Source: Circinella umbellata
Lineage: Eukaryota > Mucoromycota > Mucoromycetes > Mucorales > Lichtheimiaceae
Assembly: GCA_025093555.1 (NCBI GenBank)
Contig: JAIWNF010000031.1
Location: 310,001-374,000 of the forward strand
DNA: 64,000 nucleotides
Reading direction: 5' to 3'
Shown here: in pieces, positions 1-12,600 of the stretch
Layout of the letters: each line of letters starts with the position of its first letter
Numbering within the stretch: position 1 is the stretch's first letter
The notes under the pieces: generated by a model
Told to the model about the DNA's origin: nothing
Seen by the model: the letters and a program-made list of their open reading frames with translations, nothing else
Database searches by the model: none
Made by a program: the position numbers and the translations under genes

Positions 1-3000
1 GAATTTTCACTGCAGATACTTTCTCATACATTGTTTGCATAAGTCGGAAGCAGCACATACGTTCCTCCATATCCTGAATAATTTCTTCATCTGTTCCGCG
101 TCGCAATAGTTCACGTTTGACAATTCCCATAATATATACGATATTGTCTACATAAAATTTTGCAACAAAATTTTCATCGGCAAATGCAAAGAGCCAAATA
201 AGGATATTGATGGCAGCTTGTCGCCAAGCCATTTCTTGGGATTGATCTTTAAACAAACTAAACAACAATCAAATGGTTCATTAATAAGAGTACTTATTTA
301 AGTTTTTTTTTTGTGTGCTACAAAGGAAGAGAGAAAACACGCGTACTTGAAACAAATATTGACAGCACTATCGAATTGGCTAGCACCAAGTAATTTTGCA
401 AAAATACCAATTTGGTTTTGTATTTCATCTCGATGCCTATGTTCTGGTTCTTGAATAAACATAGGGAACATGATTTCGAATAACCAGAGTGCTTTAAAGT
501 GGGACATGATATTTAAAAGTTTGTCTAATGCAGTGATATATTCTCGATAACTAGTTCAAAGGTATAAATAATGATGGTATGAGTTCGAGATCAATTTGGG
601 TTATATTTACACATATATTTTTTTTTCTATTGTAAAAAAAAAACCTTACGCAGTTGAATTTTTATCAAGATCTGTGGATCGCACACCAAGTTGACGCCTA
701 CAAGTATCATCCACTGCTTTTGCAATCTATAGATTCATTTTTATTTAGTCTTCAAAGTTAATAATATATAAAGTAAAAATGAAATGACAGACAAACTGCT
801 GTTTTTACCTGTTGAATATGATCCCCAGCAACGGTGATATACATTGGAATCAATTCAAATGCTTCATTCTTGACACTTAGAGGGACATCACGAGCTAAAC
901 AGACTTGTAACGCATTACATAATATCTTGAACGTAGGATTTTTCTTGTTTCGTCTAATAATATTTGGATCTGCACCTAACAATCCGGCCAAAAATTTGAC
1001 CAAATCTATCACATTTTCTTGATCACTCCATGCATCCACACTATTTATATAGTTAGATAGAATAAATAAATAATGTGAGTCGATACACTCTTATAGAGCC
1101 TATGTATTATATCTTTGTATTCACTTACATTTCGGACAAGAATGTTGTTTTTGTTAAGAGCTAGTAACAACGAAAGAAACTTCCATATCAGTAAACGAAA
1201 ACAAAAACATTTCATAATTGTATATTTGTGAGAGTAGTAACTATAAAACAATACGTACATCCTCAACAAAAGCCGTAATCTCCTTTTTGACTGATTTATT
1301 CTCGCGTCGCAGATATTCAACAAGGTCAATAATTACTTCATGGATAAAGCGATCATGTGAGTGTGCAAGTAGAATAGGTGCAAACTCTTTAAAGTTAGTC
1401 GCTATGCAGTTATTGATCTAATTGAATAAGATTAAGAAACATTAATAGAATAATTAGTTTCCTTTTAAAAGATAAGGAGAATACCTAAATATATATATAT
1501 ATAAAATACTTTACATGATTGCTGAACTTTTGATAAACAGCCAGTCGATTTGCATATGTAGCATTGTTTTCTAATAAAAGTTTCTCTGCATATGTTTCGG
1601 CAAATCCTGGTTGATGAAATGCTATTTCCAACATTTCTCCAATAAGCTGAATCCAAACCGGCTCAGTTGTACTATTATATTGGACAAATTTATCATAAAT
1701 AGCAACACAATAATCATAGGCTGATTGTGCCCCTCCGCTTGATTTAGGTGATGCTTTGCATACATTATCGAAAAGTTCCAAATCCTGTAAAATCTTGATA
1801 CCGTCAATAATTTGTAACATATCATTTAATGCACCTATATAATTTATTATTATTATTATTTTATTATATCACATTCACTCAATACAAACAAAAAAACATA
1901 CTACTTACTTTGATTAAGTTGCATATTGGATAAGTCCACATTTCGTGAATATAATACGGTACTACAAGCTTTTTCGAACATTCGATGAAATTTTGGCGGT
2001 CCGTGATCTACCATCAATTGCAAAAACTCTTGTACAGCCCATCGAATCTTCTTTGGATTCAATCGATGTGGCATAGATCCTTGTTCTGCTTTGGCTGCTT
2101 CCACGAATTGATTGGGTAAAAGCAAAAGTTGAACAACAACCGATACAAAATGCTCATTTGTGAGAATACCTCGAGATGCTAATGCATCCAAAACGTCGTC
2201 CGTATCCAAAGGTGGATTAACGGCATGAGTTACCAAGACCACAAGATGATAATAATTGTAGGCATAAATGGCATGCGCTTTCGTTTTTTCAACATTGCTT
2301 TGACGACCATACATATCTTCCGCACTGTGGTCTAATAAATAAACACACGCTTCGACCCAATCTGAACCACTTAATTCTAACAAGTAGGTCAACGTTACCA
2401 TCTCATTCTTCAATAACCAGTGATATGCTTCCAATAAACCTCTTAATTGTCGTAGCCATAAAAGTCGGTCCTTTTTCTCAATATTTGAGACACGGAGTGG
2501 GTGATCTTCTTTTTCGAATCTTTGAACTAATAAATCGGGAGTATCTTCTAATCGATTTGATAGCCATTCTCGACCACCCTTTAAACCTGTATCATTGTGT
2601 ACTATGTCAGCAAAAAAAAACTATATAAAATAATAAAGTCGTATCTAATGATAAAAAAAAAGGAGAAAATATTTTATCTTTTTACCTGGAATACGTTTAA
2701 CAAATTCATCGAAAAATCGCATACATTCTCTAGCATATTCCCGTTGAATTGAAGCAGCTTGATCAAATGTCCAACCAACAATACAAGCTAGATAAGGAGG
2801 CTCTGCAATCCCATGAAAGTCCCGACGGTTTGGTTTGGCAGTAATAAACAGGTCGACTTTCTGACGAATGATTCGTTTGATATGTAAGATGGCTTCTTTG
2901 GCTTGGTCGAGAGTGCCTAGTAATAATAATAACGAGGTTATTCATGCGATGTAGATAAATAAATTAAAAGAAAACATAAATAAATAAATATAACGTAATG

Positions 3001-6000
3001 TATTTCTTACCAATCAACGGATGATCTTCTTCAGCCAACTTAAGACTAAAGAAAATCCAATATAAAATTTCCAACGTGAATTCATTCACTAATCCATTTT
3101 CTTCACGAAATGTTCGATAGATACGATTAAAGATAATACATGCACCAAGTCGCTGTCGAGAACTTGGATTGGATGCCAAGTTATATAAACGTTTTAATAC
3201 GGATTTGATATTCATAGCACTACTGTCTTTACTTCTACTACTTTGCTGTTGACGGATAGACCATGATACGAATTCTTGAATACAATCAGCACCATAATCA
3301 CGAAGACCTGCATCTGAACTACATGAAGCATCAAGACATGCTTGTAACAAAGCAATGGTTTCTGGGTTTTCGTATTGCGCATTGTTGGTAAGCCAATGAA
3401 TAAGTTGTCGTACTAATGTTCCAAACATTTCACGTGTAATTCCTTCGGTATCAATGGAAAGACGTAAAAGAATTGGAAAAACACGCAGATAGATTCGATG
3501 ATATTTTGATTCAACAGGATTTTTTTGATCCCGTGCTTGATGTGCACTGTCGCCAATCATGGAGAGCACTAAACCATGTAAAAGCTCACAGGCAGCTACC
3601 TTAATTTGTCGCTGAGGAGATGATTCAGCTAATTCACAAATCCGGGGAAGTAGTTCGTCTAAAATATATACACATATATATATCCATAGTTGGTTGGTTC
3701 AAACTAATTTTTTTTTCCAAATCTCGTTCTCATAAACCAAATAAGTAACTGCTTCTAATAGTATCGACTTACCCATAGCCAAATCCACCCTTGCATTAGG
3801 AAATGGTAGTTTGATCTTCAAATTTTTCTCACTATCCCATGCAATCAATTGTTGACGAGATTCAGTGGTATGTGTAGTTGAATCCTTGACCCCATCATCA
3901 TTATTATCTTCATTTACTTGTTTATCCATATTTGGTTTCAACATGAGTTTATTGGCCCCTCCAATGCGACCCAAAAATCGCATCACTCGTAATTGAATAT
4001 CTCGTAAACTGATTTTACTTTCTTCTACTTCAGCACCCAAAACCTCTGATGATACTTTAAAATGAATTGATTGTCTTTTGCGCTCCGATGCAGTCGTCAA
4101 TTTCCATTTCTTTAGACCAGTTTGATCCTCGTCTTCACTTTTTGGTTTTAAATCCATCAACATATATTCATTCATGGATGGTAAAATATCACTCAAAAAC
4201 AAATTCATGTCACTTGATGTTATTGGTGATGATATATCAGGATCCGTTAATTCATATAGAACATTCAGAGCAAGATCCGAAAGCGAATAAATAGTTAAAC
4301 CAAGACGTAGTGCAGTACTAATAGGCTCAACAAGTTCTTGAAGGTCAAAAAATGCCAAAGGGTATGCAAGAACTACACGAAGACAAGAAGCTAATAATTC
4401 ATCTTTGAATTGTTGTAATCGATGCCAGACTTCTTTTAGAAAATCACGAAAAATGACAAAGGCTGAGAATAAATCGGTCTAAGATAATAATGAATGGATG
4501 GAAGCAATGATATTAATTACATCGATTTTATCATGATAAAAAAAAAGGAAATGAGTAAACGAAATGTATCGATTAATTACCTGAGTTTCCGAAATGTCAC
4601 AGATAGCTCCCAATTGTTTCCTTTGTTGTTGTGCTGCATAAAGTTCTTTATACCCTTCAAATAATTTTCTTTTATGGGAAATATCCAACATGGCTGAAAG
4701 CATCTTATAGAATCCACTGATTAAAGGTTTTCGAAGACTAATATCGATCAATGCGCTTGCAGCAAGATAAGTCCAATTTTTAAGTCGATCAGTATTTAAT
4801 TTCGGTAATAACATACACCAAAATTCAACCAAGTTTTGAAAAATGATGAAATGGTCTTCATTGACAGCTTGTAACATGCTCGGTGTTGTAATCCCCTCGG
4901 CCCCTTCTGACGTTGTTGTTGTTCCTGAATTGTTGTCATCATCGGTATCATTACTTTTAGTAGTTACAACGGTGCCTATATCATCTTCTTCCACTCTCTT
5001 TTTTAATTCTAAATTAAATGTTCGGATCAATCGAAATAAGGCGGTAAGGAATTCGTCAAAAAGAATCGATTGTAAATTCATCATGTGTTCTTCAGTATCG
5101 TTATTATTATCATTGTTAGGTTTGGGAGTCTCAAACTCGTCATCTGTAGCATCTGAATCTTCAGATTCCGTCATTCTTGAATTTGATGATCTTCCTCTTT
5201 TCCACCCCCCTCTTGTTCGTTGCTCCTGTTGTTGTTTTTTATAGGCATTGGTATTAAGAAGTACGTCCCAAAAATACAAAAATACCATATAAGATTGTTG
5301 ACCTTCATAGTTGCTTGAATTATCATCTGTACATGTTGTGATTAAAGTATTATATACTAAAAAAAAACAAGTTAGCAACCCCAGTCTCATCTTATCTTTT
5401 TAACAAATTTCCACAATCAACTTACAGAAATCGTTGAGAAAAGACCGTAGAGTTCCTTCGCCTTTGTAATATAAAGTTCTTAATAGATCTCTAATTGCAA
5501 AAATACCAGTGGATCGAGTAATGGTATTAAGATGAATATAACTCGAAACAAAAGTATTAATCAATTCAACGATGGTTGCCATAAAAGATGGTGTAACAGT
5601 ATTCAAGCTATCAGCAAAATAATTATATGCTTGAATAAATGCGGGTATATGACCAGTTAATTTTTGACGATCTCGATTAGATCTAAAAATAAATAATAAA
5701 TATGCATTATTATTTTTAGTCAACCAATAAATTCGATATTTTACAACATTTACTTGGATCAGTTCATTTCGAAAATAAGAAGATAATAAATATTAATAAT
5801 AACTTACTCTGAATAAAACCATGAACTAATTTTTACAAGATATTCACGAAGATTGTCAATTTCTTGTGGTGTCATGAATTTATGAAAAGCTGGAGAAAAG
5901 TAACCAATACCACGGATGGCAACGGAAAGATCTCGAAAACCATCATCCAGTTTTGAACGTAAAGCAACCAAAAAATTATTTACAAAGAACTAGAAAATAT

Positions 6001-7655
6001 AAAAAAAAAAACATTAGAAAATAATGATTCATAATAATCAATTGATTTGAACTTGATATATTTTTTCTTTTACCTCAAACCTTTCACGTTCTTGTTTCCC
6101 TGGAGATTTGGTTGCTAACTGACTTGATACCTAGTAATATATTTATTGTTATATTTGACATCATAAAAAAAACCTACATTTCAGAAGCTGTACATATTAT
6201 AGATAGATAGATATATATATTTACCTCTTGTAATAATTTTTCCATAGCACGATAACTAAGACTAGAAAGATCTCTGTTCTTATGTGCACAAAGTATTTTT
6301 AAATCATGATATAATGATTCACTATCACTTAATATAAATTTGTCGAACACATCTCCGTGATTCACAAATAAAGATAACGCAGCTATAACATAATAATGAA
6401 AGTCGTGTAATTAGTAATAGGGAAAAAAAAGAAAACTATGTAATATAAAGAGTAGGGGGAACAGTAACGAATATAATAATAAAAATAAAAGGTTTACCAA
6501 GTGGAACTGCGTAACGTGAGAGGTTTTCTGGTAAATTAAAAATGGATTTTATACTATTATAAAGTAATTTGGTTTGAGGAGAATCTATGATAATCCATAC
6601 ATGATATTCCAAATATGGTTAAAATCCGTATAACTACAAATATCCTTTTTCCTCGACCTCCCCCCTTCCTTTCCTTGAAGTCCCCCCACAATTCTTGCCT
6701 CTCAGAGTAAAATTAATAAAAACATGTAGTTTAATGATATTACCTGGATCGAGTTGAAGACTTGAAGAAAACAACATATTATCCAATCCAGCCAAAGTAC
6801 CAGATAATAATTGATTATCTGCTTCTTTTCCTTCTGTAAACAATTGTTTTTCAAGAGTTGCGAAAGCCCATCGTTGAGCAGTTTGAATTTTAGTTGTATT
6901 CACTTTATCTGCATGATATCGAATGATAACACCTAATAATTCCATAATACGACCCTTAACAGAAAGTGGTGTTTTTGTTACAACTAAAGAAAAATCATCT
7001 GCGAAGCTATTGAATATATTTCCAATTTTTAAATCATCTACATCCAATTTGCTTTTGCTTGTGTCCAATAATGTACATAGGGTTTCAATAGCTGCTGTTC
7101 GTATTTTGGATGATCCACCTACAGCTAATTTCATTAAACAGTTCTAAAAATATATATGCCTATATGTGTCAATTATGATTTTATCCCAAAAAATATCCAT
7201 ACGCGCCTTTTATTATATATTCCATCATAAATATTTATACCTTGATAGGAATTACATAAGGCTGAATGATACGTTGAGCTTTAATAATGAAAGAAACCAG
7301 AAAACCTAATAAAGTTGTCACTGCTGCAGCACTGGATTCTTTTGCATTCACATTGCCACGTAAATAAGCTAATAACGATTGGTTGGACTGGAACAAAATT
7401 GAAGACATGTAATCTGTAAACAATTATATAATAATCTTATTAAATCTTTTCTAAAATTGAGACGCGTTATTTTATTATTCATTAAGAAAAAAAAAACTTG
7501 CCGAGATCTTCTGTAGAAACGTCTGACATTGTCAAGTTTGAAATATCAATAGCTAGTGTTTTTTCGTCTCCTCTTGCTCCTGAAGGTACATTGCCTTCTT
7601 GTGGAAGATATTCACATAACTCTTGAATTAATACTTTGATCTTAGAGGATGCCAT
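1..7655 (-). CDS. PRKDC: DNA-dependent protein kinase catalytic subunit-like PIKK, N-terminal half (partial, runs off left edge)
   Basis: Many exons on the minus strand read as one giant helical-repeat protein starting MASSKIKVL at 7655. Blocks follow animal DNA-PKcs in order: NLSRYAVPL then ALSLFVNHG and CAHKNRDLS (about 6.5-6.3 kb), DLSVAIRG (about 5.9 kb), PLISGFYKML and KRKLFEG (about 4.7 kb), RLGLTIYSLSDLALNVL (about 4.3 kb), ISLRDIQLRVMRFLGRIGG (about 4.0 kb), AWDSEKNLK (about 3.8 kb), VFPILLRLS and QLIHWLTNN (about 3.4 kb), RLGACIIFNRIYRTFREE (about 3.1 kb). By this order the window holds roughly the first 1,900 residues, the HEAT cradle up to the NUC194 region; the FAT, kinase and FATC parts lie beyond position 1. 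In the family this kinase is recruited by Ku to DNA ends in non-homologous end joining. The first intron seems to be GC-AG (donor at about 7500, acceptor at about 7415), which restores frame. Exon borders elsewhere are approximate. TOR, ATM and Tra1 fit less well than DNA-PKcs. Confidence 0.88.
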
Positions 7656-8036
7656 TGTATAGTATATTTTTTTTATTGTTGGAGGAGATAAAAAAAAGAC
7701 ACACAAAAAATTATGCGTCTGATTTAAAAGAATTCATCAAAATTGAAAAATTGCTTTACGTAACGCGTTTATAACGTGCTCTATTTATAATAGAATAGTA
7801 ATAAGATTAGTAATAAGAGTGATAGAATAAACACCTTATATTTATATTTACATAAACCAATTCATCATAAATCATAAATCATAAATTGATTAGTTTTTAT
7901 ATAGTGGTTCTTTATTTGTTTTTGCTTATAAAAATTAAATTAAAGTAGTCTAGAAAAAAAAATGTACAAAAATCTAGGAAATGGTTTTTTTTTGTTATAT
8001 AATTAAAGTGTAATAGTATGTTTAAATATATATAAA

Positions 8037-8087
<51 letters not shown>

Positions 8088-8516
8088 GTGTGTATATGCG
8101 TATGCGATTTTTCTTTTTATAAGTGAATAAAAAGAGTAAGACAATCATGAAAAATAAAAAAAGAAACATGTATAATAAAAAAGAGTAAATAATAATAAAA
8201 AAAAGCATTTTACAGGTATATAAGTTATCATAAAAGTAATTGGACGTATAAAAAAAAGAGAATATAACAAATAAAATATGTTTAATAATTAAAACAGAAG
8301 TGGAGGAGAAGATGATGTATGAGTGTGTATTGTGTGTATATATGCATGGTGAGTGGGTGAATGGAATTAACGGGGTATAAAAGAAGTGACAGTTGTAAAA
8401 TAAAGAACTCTAGATGAATTGTGGAAATAAAATAAAAAAAAAGAATTGAATGCTGAAAAGAAAGGGAAAAGGGTATAAATTATTGTTCGTTATAAAACGA
8501 AGAGGGTTGCTTTTTT
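7656..8516. other. Intergenic region between PIKK start and HMG-gene 3' end
   Basis: This very AT-rich spacer lies between the start of the PIKK gene and the end of the HMG-box gene, both on the minus strand. It therefore holds the PIKK promoter (right after 7655) and the HMG 3' flank. It contains a (GT)n microsatellite at about 8039-8093. No ORF with coding character was seen on either strand. Confidence 0.6.
8039..8093. repeat. (GT)n dinucleotide microsatellite
   Basis: About 27 near-uninterrupted GT units with one interruption near 8083. The short ORF that crosses it on the minus strand is a run of Thr-His and is not a gene. Confidence 0.95.
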
Positions 8517-9676
8517 CTAATGGTAAAAGCCATACTGAGTTGAGTTGTTCATGTTTTCAATATTCAAAAGGCTAGGATCAATACTATCAATTGGATAATA
8601 ATCGACATTGGGCACATTGTTATAAATTTGTTGTTGTTGTTCTAAACAAAGAGGTTCAGCTGAAAGTTCAGCGGGATGCGACAATGTCCATTCAGAGCAA
8701 CTTTCGATAGGGGATGAAGTGAACTGATCAAATAAGAACGTGTTATTGCTGCCAACAGAATTGATAGGACTATTGGCAAGCAATGAGTGGTGTTGTTGTT
8801 GTTGGCTAAAATCAGATAAAGGAAAGATGCTGTTATCGTAATAAAGCTGTTGTTGTTCAGTGGCATGAACTGTCATGGGTGCTGGTGCTGTTGTTGGCAT
8901 CATAAACTCTTCAGAATGACCGAGACTGCAACCATAGTTATTTTCAAAGAAGAACTCGTTTTTGTTGAAAAGCATATTTTCAGTGGTAGGCAATGCTGTT
9001 GAGAATGGAGGTGTTTGCAATGGTGAACCCAGATCGCTACTGCATGATGAAGAAGAATAAGACTCAGGAGAGTTAACCTTGGGGCCAGGTAAAGAAACAA
9101 AGTGTTCATTAGGGCTCGTTGTGTCAACTTCTTGTTGTTTTTGTCCTGATTTGATGATAGAAGCATATCTTTGTTGTACATTATCAGAAGATGAAGATGA
9201 GAAAAAGCGTTGAGGATCTTCATAAAACATTTCCATAATGCGATTGTTCTCTTCATAACGTGATGTAAATTTATCTTGAGGACGACGGACGTACTTGCGA
9301 GTTTTACGACCATTTCGTTTTTGAGGTTGATACTTATACTCGGGATATCTGTTTAAATAATTGAAATAGTTAGTATTTAATACTCTTCTTTTTTTTCAGC
9401 TATTGTGACTTCAAAATATATTATCATATAAAAAAATGCTTACTTTTGAGCATGTTCAATTTTGGCTTGACGAGCGCGTTCACGATAGGGTTCCTTTTCC
9501 GATTCAGGAAGTTCTTTCCACAATTTAGCAAGAAGCTTAGAAATATCACGATGGTTAGCACCAGGAAGCATATCGACAATTTGACCTTGTTTTTCAAGGC
9601 GGAAAGCAAGGAAGCAATTCATAGGACGGGGAACTTTGGGTTCCATTGATTTTTTTGATACTTTTGTACGAGCCAT
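8517..9676 (-). CDS. HMG-box transcription factor (mating-type/Ste11 style)
   Basis: Two exons, 9676-9444 and 9348-8517, joined by a GTAAGC...CAG intron, give 354 codons plus stop in frame. The HMG box spans about residues 16-85: it opens with the RPMNCFLAFR signature, has a central HRDISKLLAKLWKELP, and crosses the intron into YPEYKYQPQKR. A basic tail (KRNGRKTRKYVRRPQ) follows, then a low-complexity Ser/Gln/Asn-rich C-terminal region with poly-Gln tracts, as in many fungal activators. The family binds the DNA minor groove and includes MAT, SexM/SexP and Ste11-like regulators; which role this one has cannot be read from the sequence. The flanks are not the triose-phosphate transporter/RNA helicase pair of Mucorales sex loci. 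Exon 1 and the upstream DNA are duplicated at 18.47 kb. If the intron is retained, translation stops two bases into it, giving a 78-residue HMG-only peptide. Confidence 0.9.
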
Positions 9677-12600
9677 TTTTAAGAATAGATAAGTGGAAGA
9701 GAGAAAATAAATAAAAAGATGTAAAAAAAAATGTGTTGAGTTTTTATATGTTTGTAAAAGTGAAGTATTGATAAATTAACTTTTGTTGTGATTGTTGAGA
9801 AAAAATGATTTACGTGAAAAAATGGTCTCTATTTATTTAATAACGGCCACCGGTGGTCAAAACTTTATGCAAGTTCATCATTCAGCCATTTCAGGAAGGT
9901 GCACAGAGTTAAACCAGGTTAAAAGGAGAAGGGGGGAGGACTGGGGGGGTGCTTGGGGGAGTAATAGTAAAAAAGAAAAAAAGAGCTTATCTTTTTTTTT
10001 CTGTGGATCCATCATGATGGATGGACACGTAAACACGTAGGTAAAATCACACATTTTAAAGTACTAATATGGGATCTGGAATTAAGCATTTTTGATCGCC
10101 CAGCAAATAAAGTCGTTTTCAATGCAGAACAGAAAAAATCGAAAATTCCCACTCATTGGGACTAAGCGGATTTTAACTATATTTAGAAACCACAATCACC
10201 CCCTTGCCCACTACTCCTCCTGCTTTTTTTCTTCTTTATATTATTAACCAATAGTGAATATTATTTATTAAAAGATGTATTCATATAATTCCCTGCCCCT
10301 CAAAGTGACAGTTTGATGACAAGGAGAGCATTTTTTTACGTACTTTGTACTTTGACGCCATGACGCAAAAAAACATATTAATATAACAATGCGTTACATA
10401 GCAATAACACCACTTTACTTTCGTTGTTTTGTTTACCTTATCTAAAAGCTTAAAACTTCATTCAATCATTTTTGATTAAAAAAACGAGCAAGCTCGCCAT
10501 GCAAAGATCTCCTGCCCCCCCCCCCTCCTCTTTGAATAATTTGCATTATCGCATTTTCTCTGTCACTCTAGCTCCTTTTGAGAACATGGTTACGGAATCA
10601 CCCAATGATCAATGCATTTTTTTTTCAGTTATCCTTGGGCGGTTTTAATCCATTTTAGGATGAAAAGACAGTGAATATGATATTATAGTTCAGGTAATAG
10701 CATACTCCTGTTTTATTTTGGTTAATGAAATACACAATATATATGCATGTATATTATAAGCAAACTTTGTTTCTCTTATTCGATTTTTGTACTTTTATGT
10801 GCAAAAAGTATCAGTGCGTTGCCTCTTTAATGCACAACCAAATTCGATAAACCAGTAAAAGCTCTTATAATGCCAAATTATATATTTATTAATTAATTCT
10901 TTATCTTTAACACTATTTCTCTCCTTGCTAATAAATAAGCTACTTATTACTGCTCAGCAAATGTCTGTGCAGTAATATACAAGGACAAATAATAATTCAG
11001 CAACCTTGTAACATAATATACTTTAAGTTTAAAAATACATTATATGTACGTGTCTCTTTGTTTAATTTCTATTAATGAATTATCATCATCATCAGCGAGA
11101 TTATTATTAGGAACAATCATACATATTACAACAAAGTCAAAAATAAAATTAGAAATACGTACGTAAAAATAAGTAATTACTTCTATTTTATATAATTGGC
11201 TCTGTGTGTCTTTTTATTGTCTTCTTGAGATAATAATGGCTCATTATTATCACAATGGAGATGTTGTAAAAAAAATAGTATAATGAGGATAGTTGTACAG
11301 TGGTTATCATCATCATGTTGATATTGACGTTTCATTTTTCTTTTTTACGTACTTTCTAAAATTGACACGATGATCATGACTGACAATGGCAAGTGGTGGT
11401 ATAAAATGATTTGTGCACCCTTACTTTTACTCAATAAAGTAACAATTTTGACGGAAGAAAAAATTGCGGGTGTCAATTTCAAAGATGTTGGTTACAGGCT
11501 ATAGTGTGTGTGTAGCACAAGTAATGTGGAGACGAAAAGAAAATTCTTTTTTTTTTAATCAGGACGAAATAAAACAATAGTAATATTAATAGTTATAATA
11601 ATAAACTTGTCAGATTCGATTTTATACTATGTTTAGAAGATCACTTTTGATGGACATTGTACAACGGTATGAAATGCTGTATTCGATTTTATACCATATT
11701 TGTTAAAATTTACACAGGCAAAGTAAAGGAGGAGAAAAAATAAAGGGGGTCATAAGAGTATGAGAGGGGGGGAATGTTGAAAAACCCTGTCCATATAATT
11801 AGCAGTTTTTTGTTGCACGAAGTGCGACTACTAAGAGAAAGAAAGGGATCAACCATCTTGTAATACTTTACATATTGATGTCTGTTCACGAGTAGCGCAT
11901 TGTGTAGTACTTTAATCTAGAAGATATTTCTCAATTGGGAAATTTACTCGTCTGAAAGAACTATGAGCTGGGCTTTGTTATATATCATCATTACTCTGCA
12001 CTATTTATAATTTTGAAAATGTAATTGACTAAGGCATTATGCTAAAATACGCGTGGGCATTTTTACCCTAGAGAGGCATCCTAACCATTTTCTACTTGCT
12101 TTTTGTTTTTGTACTTATGTATTCGATTATCATACCACGCTATACACCAAACATATACAATATAAACCTAATAGTGAACTTTTTTGTTTTTGTTCCTTTT
12201 TTTTCATTAAATATCAAGACCGCTATTCATGAGTTGTACATATCAAGTAATGTCATTAAAAAAGCGAATTTCGTGTAATATACTAAGCTAAGCTGGTCTT
12301 TAACTGCATGTTGGCGGGCTCTTCTTGTTACCCTCTTTCCATAAATGGGTAAAAATCGCATTTGTAAAACATCCCCCGCCCCAACATTACACAAGCACAC
12401 AGACAGAACCATATGCAAAAAATATGCAACCAACCTTATGGGAGGTTTTCTCTCTCAGCTTTCTCTCTCTTCAATGCAAGAGTCATCAGTCATTACTGTA
12501 TCATTCTTGTGACAGACTAAAATCTGAAACTGCATAATACTTCTACGTACCAACTAGCTTAGACTACTATATTGAGGCGTGAGAGCCAATTAATATATGA

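Noticed and set aside
4843..5244. 133-codon ORF antisense to the PIKK gene
   Set aside because: Ser/Val-rich translation opposite a low-complexity acidic linker; shadow.
1..7655. Tra1/TRRAP, TOR or ATM as identity of the giant gene
   Set aside because: All are long helical-repeat PIKKs, but the ordered blocks fit DNA-PKcs and not the others.
8517..9676. Sex locus (SexM/SexP)
   Set aside because: The HMG box fits, but neither flanking triose-phosphate transporter nor RNA helicase is present in the window; kept only as a hypothesis about a related regulator.
12096..12433. Small ORFs conserved between duplicates (60-70 codons)
   Set aside because: They are identical only because the DNA tract is identical; composition is poor and there is no recognisable motif.
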